From Buxus sempervirens (lineage: Eukaryota; Streptophyta; Magnoliopsida; Buxales; Buxaceae): 64,000 nt of DNA. The notes beneath the pieces are model-generated. The model was not told where the DNA came from, did not search any database, and saw nothing but the letters and a program-made list of their open reading frames with translations. This document shows, one piece after another, positions 61,217 to 64,000 of this stretch; positions within the stretch are counted from its first letter, which is position 1; every line of letters starts with the position of its first letter. Both the position numbers and the translations under genes were made by a program. Location: the NCBI GenBank assembly GCA_947561395.2, contig OX387184.1, positions 21,477,687 to 21,541,686 of the forward strand, written 5' to 3'.

Positions 61217-62152
61217 TATCTCATTTTTTTGTAATTGAACCCTCCTCCTCTTCTAACACACATATGCTAACTTTTGTGTTTTTTCATACACAGATGCCTG
61301 CACACTGTTTGCATTCCTTCTTGTACAATGCCAATTCACCCATGGTATCAAGGAGCAATATTATTTTACGCCAACAAAATTCCACAAAGAAGTCACAAAA
61401 AAGCTACTATAATATCGTATTACAATGTTCAACACCAACAAAATTCATGAAAGTATAAAATTCAAGCTCCTCGTTCCAAATCCTTTTATTAGTTATCAAA
61501 AACTCATTAAATTGATGAAATATATGAAAAGCATCTTGGATCTTGGGAGAAGGTAGGCAAAAAGAGCATGTGGACTTGCATGAAAAAGTCTTGGATAGTC
61601 ATGACAAAATTCATATATTAGGTGAATACAGATATCCTACCACCAATGAAAATAACATCAAATTTACATTACTATATTTATCAATACAAGGAAAATCAGA
61701 TGAAGGTGACATACAATTCATATTACTCTATTATAGATTATTTTTGGAGACAATAAAAGAAAAACAATTTTCAAACTTCTCCATCTTCCATCCAAACCAT
61801 GGATGGAAGATGGTTTTCATTTGACATCCTTCGTTTTGTTTATAACATTCATGGTCCCAGCACCACAGATTTTCCATATACCTCCACGATTTCCCTTGAA
61901 AGTAGCTTTGAAGTCTTCTAAACGAAGTTATAGAGATCACACCCAGGCCTTGGTTCTACAGACCCAACGCAAAGGACAAGAAACAGTCAAATCGATGCAA
62001 AGGGGACTGGTTCAACCAAAGTAATAGTTCTATTCAGCTACAAGACAGTCACCAAAATGTTCATTTTGTACACCCATCATGAGGCATTATCATCAAGAAT
62101 CACACAACAATTACTCCTAGGAGAGATCAGTCACAGTCTTGCCTATTCCCAA

Positions 62153-62461
62153 CTAATTTGATGAAATAATACCAATTTTAATTGGATACGTCCTTGAACT
62201 CACAGCATTTATGTAGGAAACAAGTTCACTCGGAACTTGTTTCCTACATAAAATTATTCTTTCTATTTGCAACATTGACACTGGACCTGGCAATACACGT
62301 CCGTCCTCGTGATATAAGTCTCTAGTTGGGTGCCATGATTTGCTCTTGGAGAAAGAAATCTGTGAAGTAGATCTCTTGGCACTAGCACCGATTGATCTGC
62401 AGCGTTCCCACATCTTCCGAATCAGACTTTTATTCTTCTTCCCTTTATTGAACACATCCAT
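62153..62461 (-). pseudogene. SAUR-like N-terminal fragment (copy B)
   Basis: Counterpart of 19884-20192 with three or so residue differences. The same loss of SAUR core applies. It contains the perfect hairpin at 62210-62250. Confidence 0.4.
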
Positions 62462-63221
62462 TAATGATCTCTCTGATTAAAGGCTAATTCATACCAACAA
62501 GGGACCAAATTCAAGGAAATACAAGGTTAATTTGCTTGGTGCAGCTTAAGTGTTAGCCTCTGTCATAAACTAGATGAAACAAAGAATCTCATCTTCGGCG
62601 ACATTGTGTTACTCACACTTCGTTGAACTTTGAAACAAAACTCTAATTATCACCCAAAACCCAAAAAGAATCCCTCAACAAATTGAGCAAGAAACAAACA
62701 AATAAGGACTACCAAAAAGATTCCCAACTCCTGATGTACAGGAGGTTTTTGGATCATGAACAAGAAACAGGTAAATGATACTTGGGAAATATCCAATCAT
62801 CTCCCCTGATAAAAGTTTTATCTAACGATGACTATTTTCCCCATTTTTCACCTTTAATTAGAAACGAATGCATTTCTATCCATGAAGAAGGAGATCAATA
62901 CAGAACTGGATAAAAATAAAAGGAGATTAGTTGAGCAATAACCACAACGAACTAAACTTTAGCAAAACCATCAAATAAGTATCTACCAAACCATTATAAA
63001 TCCGAGAACAGAAAGCTTACATATTCAGGACCCTCTAGCTCATTAGTGATTTAGAGTCACCTCAAATCTGGTGAAAGGGCACCAATTTCATTGGACAATC
63101 GGATACTTAGAGGACCTGTGAAACTGGAATCAAAGGACCTGCGAACACCGGCTCTTGAAATAATAAAAGCGGAACTAAATCATCAATAAACCCAAAATAA
63201 AGAAAGCTAAAGAAAACTTAT

Positions 63222-64000
63222 TGATGAAAATAGAAGAATTCATATCTTGAGCAATAATCCTTGCTGTATATTTTGTATCTTTCATGGGAGTATTACTTTA
63301 CAATTTATAGGATCTCTCCTAACATGAATAAAGAAAGAAGCTATACAATCTGGAAACATTCTAGAGAAGATCTACAGCTGTACAATCAATTAGGTAACAC
63401 TTCAAAATAGATCCTACAATTAAGGAACCAATTGTGTAATTGGTTAAAGAAGTAAATCTCCAGATCCTACAATTAAGGAACTAAATCTTCAACACTCCCC
63501 CTCAAGTTGGTACATAGATATCACACATGCCCAACTTGTCTACTAATTTTGAGAAGATTTGATTTGAAACGGCTTTAGTAAGAAGATCAGTCAACTGATC
63601 CTCTAATCTGATCTTAGGTAACTCCAATATACCCTCATCAAGCTTGTCTTTAATAAAGAATATGTCCACCTCAACATGTTTTGTACGATCATGTTAGACT
63701 GGGTTGTGGGCAATATCACATGCAGCTTTATTGTCACAATACAATTGAATTGGTTGCATAGATGAGTACCCCAAATCTTGCAAAAGAAGTTTCAGCCACA
63801 ATGCTTCACAAAGTGCAAGGGCCATACCTCTGAATTCGGATTCTGCACTTGAACGAGCAACAACATTTTGTTTCTTGCTTCTCCATGTAACAAGGTTACC
63901 ACCCACAAACGTAAAGTAACCAAAAGTCGATCGCCTATCATCTTTTGCTCCAGCCCAATCAGCATCAGTATAGGCATTGATGTTGCAACAGTCTGTATTT
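63222..64000 (-). mobile_element. Copia element, 3' end (copy B, cut by window)
   Basis: Same target (CTTAT 63217-63221) and 3' LTR (63222-63494) as 20952-21224, followed by RNase H sequence (63694-64000). The rest lies beyond the window, so whether the nested LTRs N1/N2 are present in B cannot be seen. Confidence 0.9.

Larger units (their letters stand above)
44880..64000. repeat. Segmental duplication, copy B
   Basis: Direct-orientation partner of 1-21760. It continues to the last base of the window, where it is still inside the Copia element. Private changes include loss of about 1.47 kb near 47695, an LTR fragment with linked deletion at 55042-55973, and a short TA tract near 60541. Its FAR1-like gene has a longer uninterrupted transposase-domain frame than copy A. 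Confidence 0.95.

Overview
This is a repeat-rich nuclear window from a flowering plant, probably a non-grass angiosperm. It has AT-rich intergenic DNA, GT-AG introns, a plant STP-type hexose transporter, a PISTILLATA/GLOBOSA-like MADS-box gene, FAR1-related remnants, a Copia element, a Cassandra-like 5S-bearing LTR and many long solo LTRs. I cannot name the species.

Layout. Two direct copies of a >21 kb segment flank a single-copy middle. Copy A covers 1-21760 and copy B covers 44880-64000; both run off the window. They differ by roughly 1-2% by eye plus discrete indels. Each holds, in order: a long LTR (+), a 412-bp foldback element, a promoter/leader-like stretch with a G-box, a 3.2-kb LTR (-), another LTR, a broken FAR1/MULE-type gene interrupted by a 2.4-kb LTR, a SAUR-like fragment and the start of a Copia element. 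In copy A the Copia (20952-31659) carries two LTRs nested inside each other.

The middle (31.7-44.2 kb) holds the two credible host genes. One is an intact four-exon hexose transporter (32722-34696, +, 501 aa). The other is a six-exon PI-like MADS gene on the minus strand (35558-37255, 159 aa as read). The MADS gene stops early in exon 6, and a 64-bp tandem duplication across its start codon creates a short upstream ORF. Next to it are two nested LTRs with clean target-site duplications (38174-42384).

Because B continues past the window, the repeat unit may be about 44.9 kb and include the transporter and MADS gene, or the two copies may be haplotypes joined in assembly. Sites present in both copies (three LTRs, the foldback, the Copia) predate the split. 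A Cassandra-like solo LTR (A only) and an LTR fragment with deletion (B only) postdate it.

The most unusual signal is that the long LTRs carry clusters of short quasi-palindromes, often just upstream of the presumed TATA box. In one set the palindromes are 25 bp long and repeat almost exactly every 39 bp. Arm sequences differ between families while the layout is kept.
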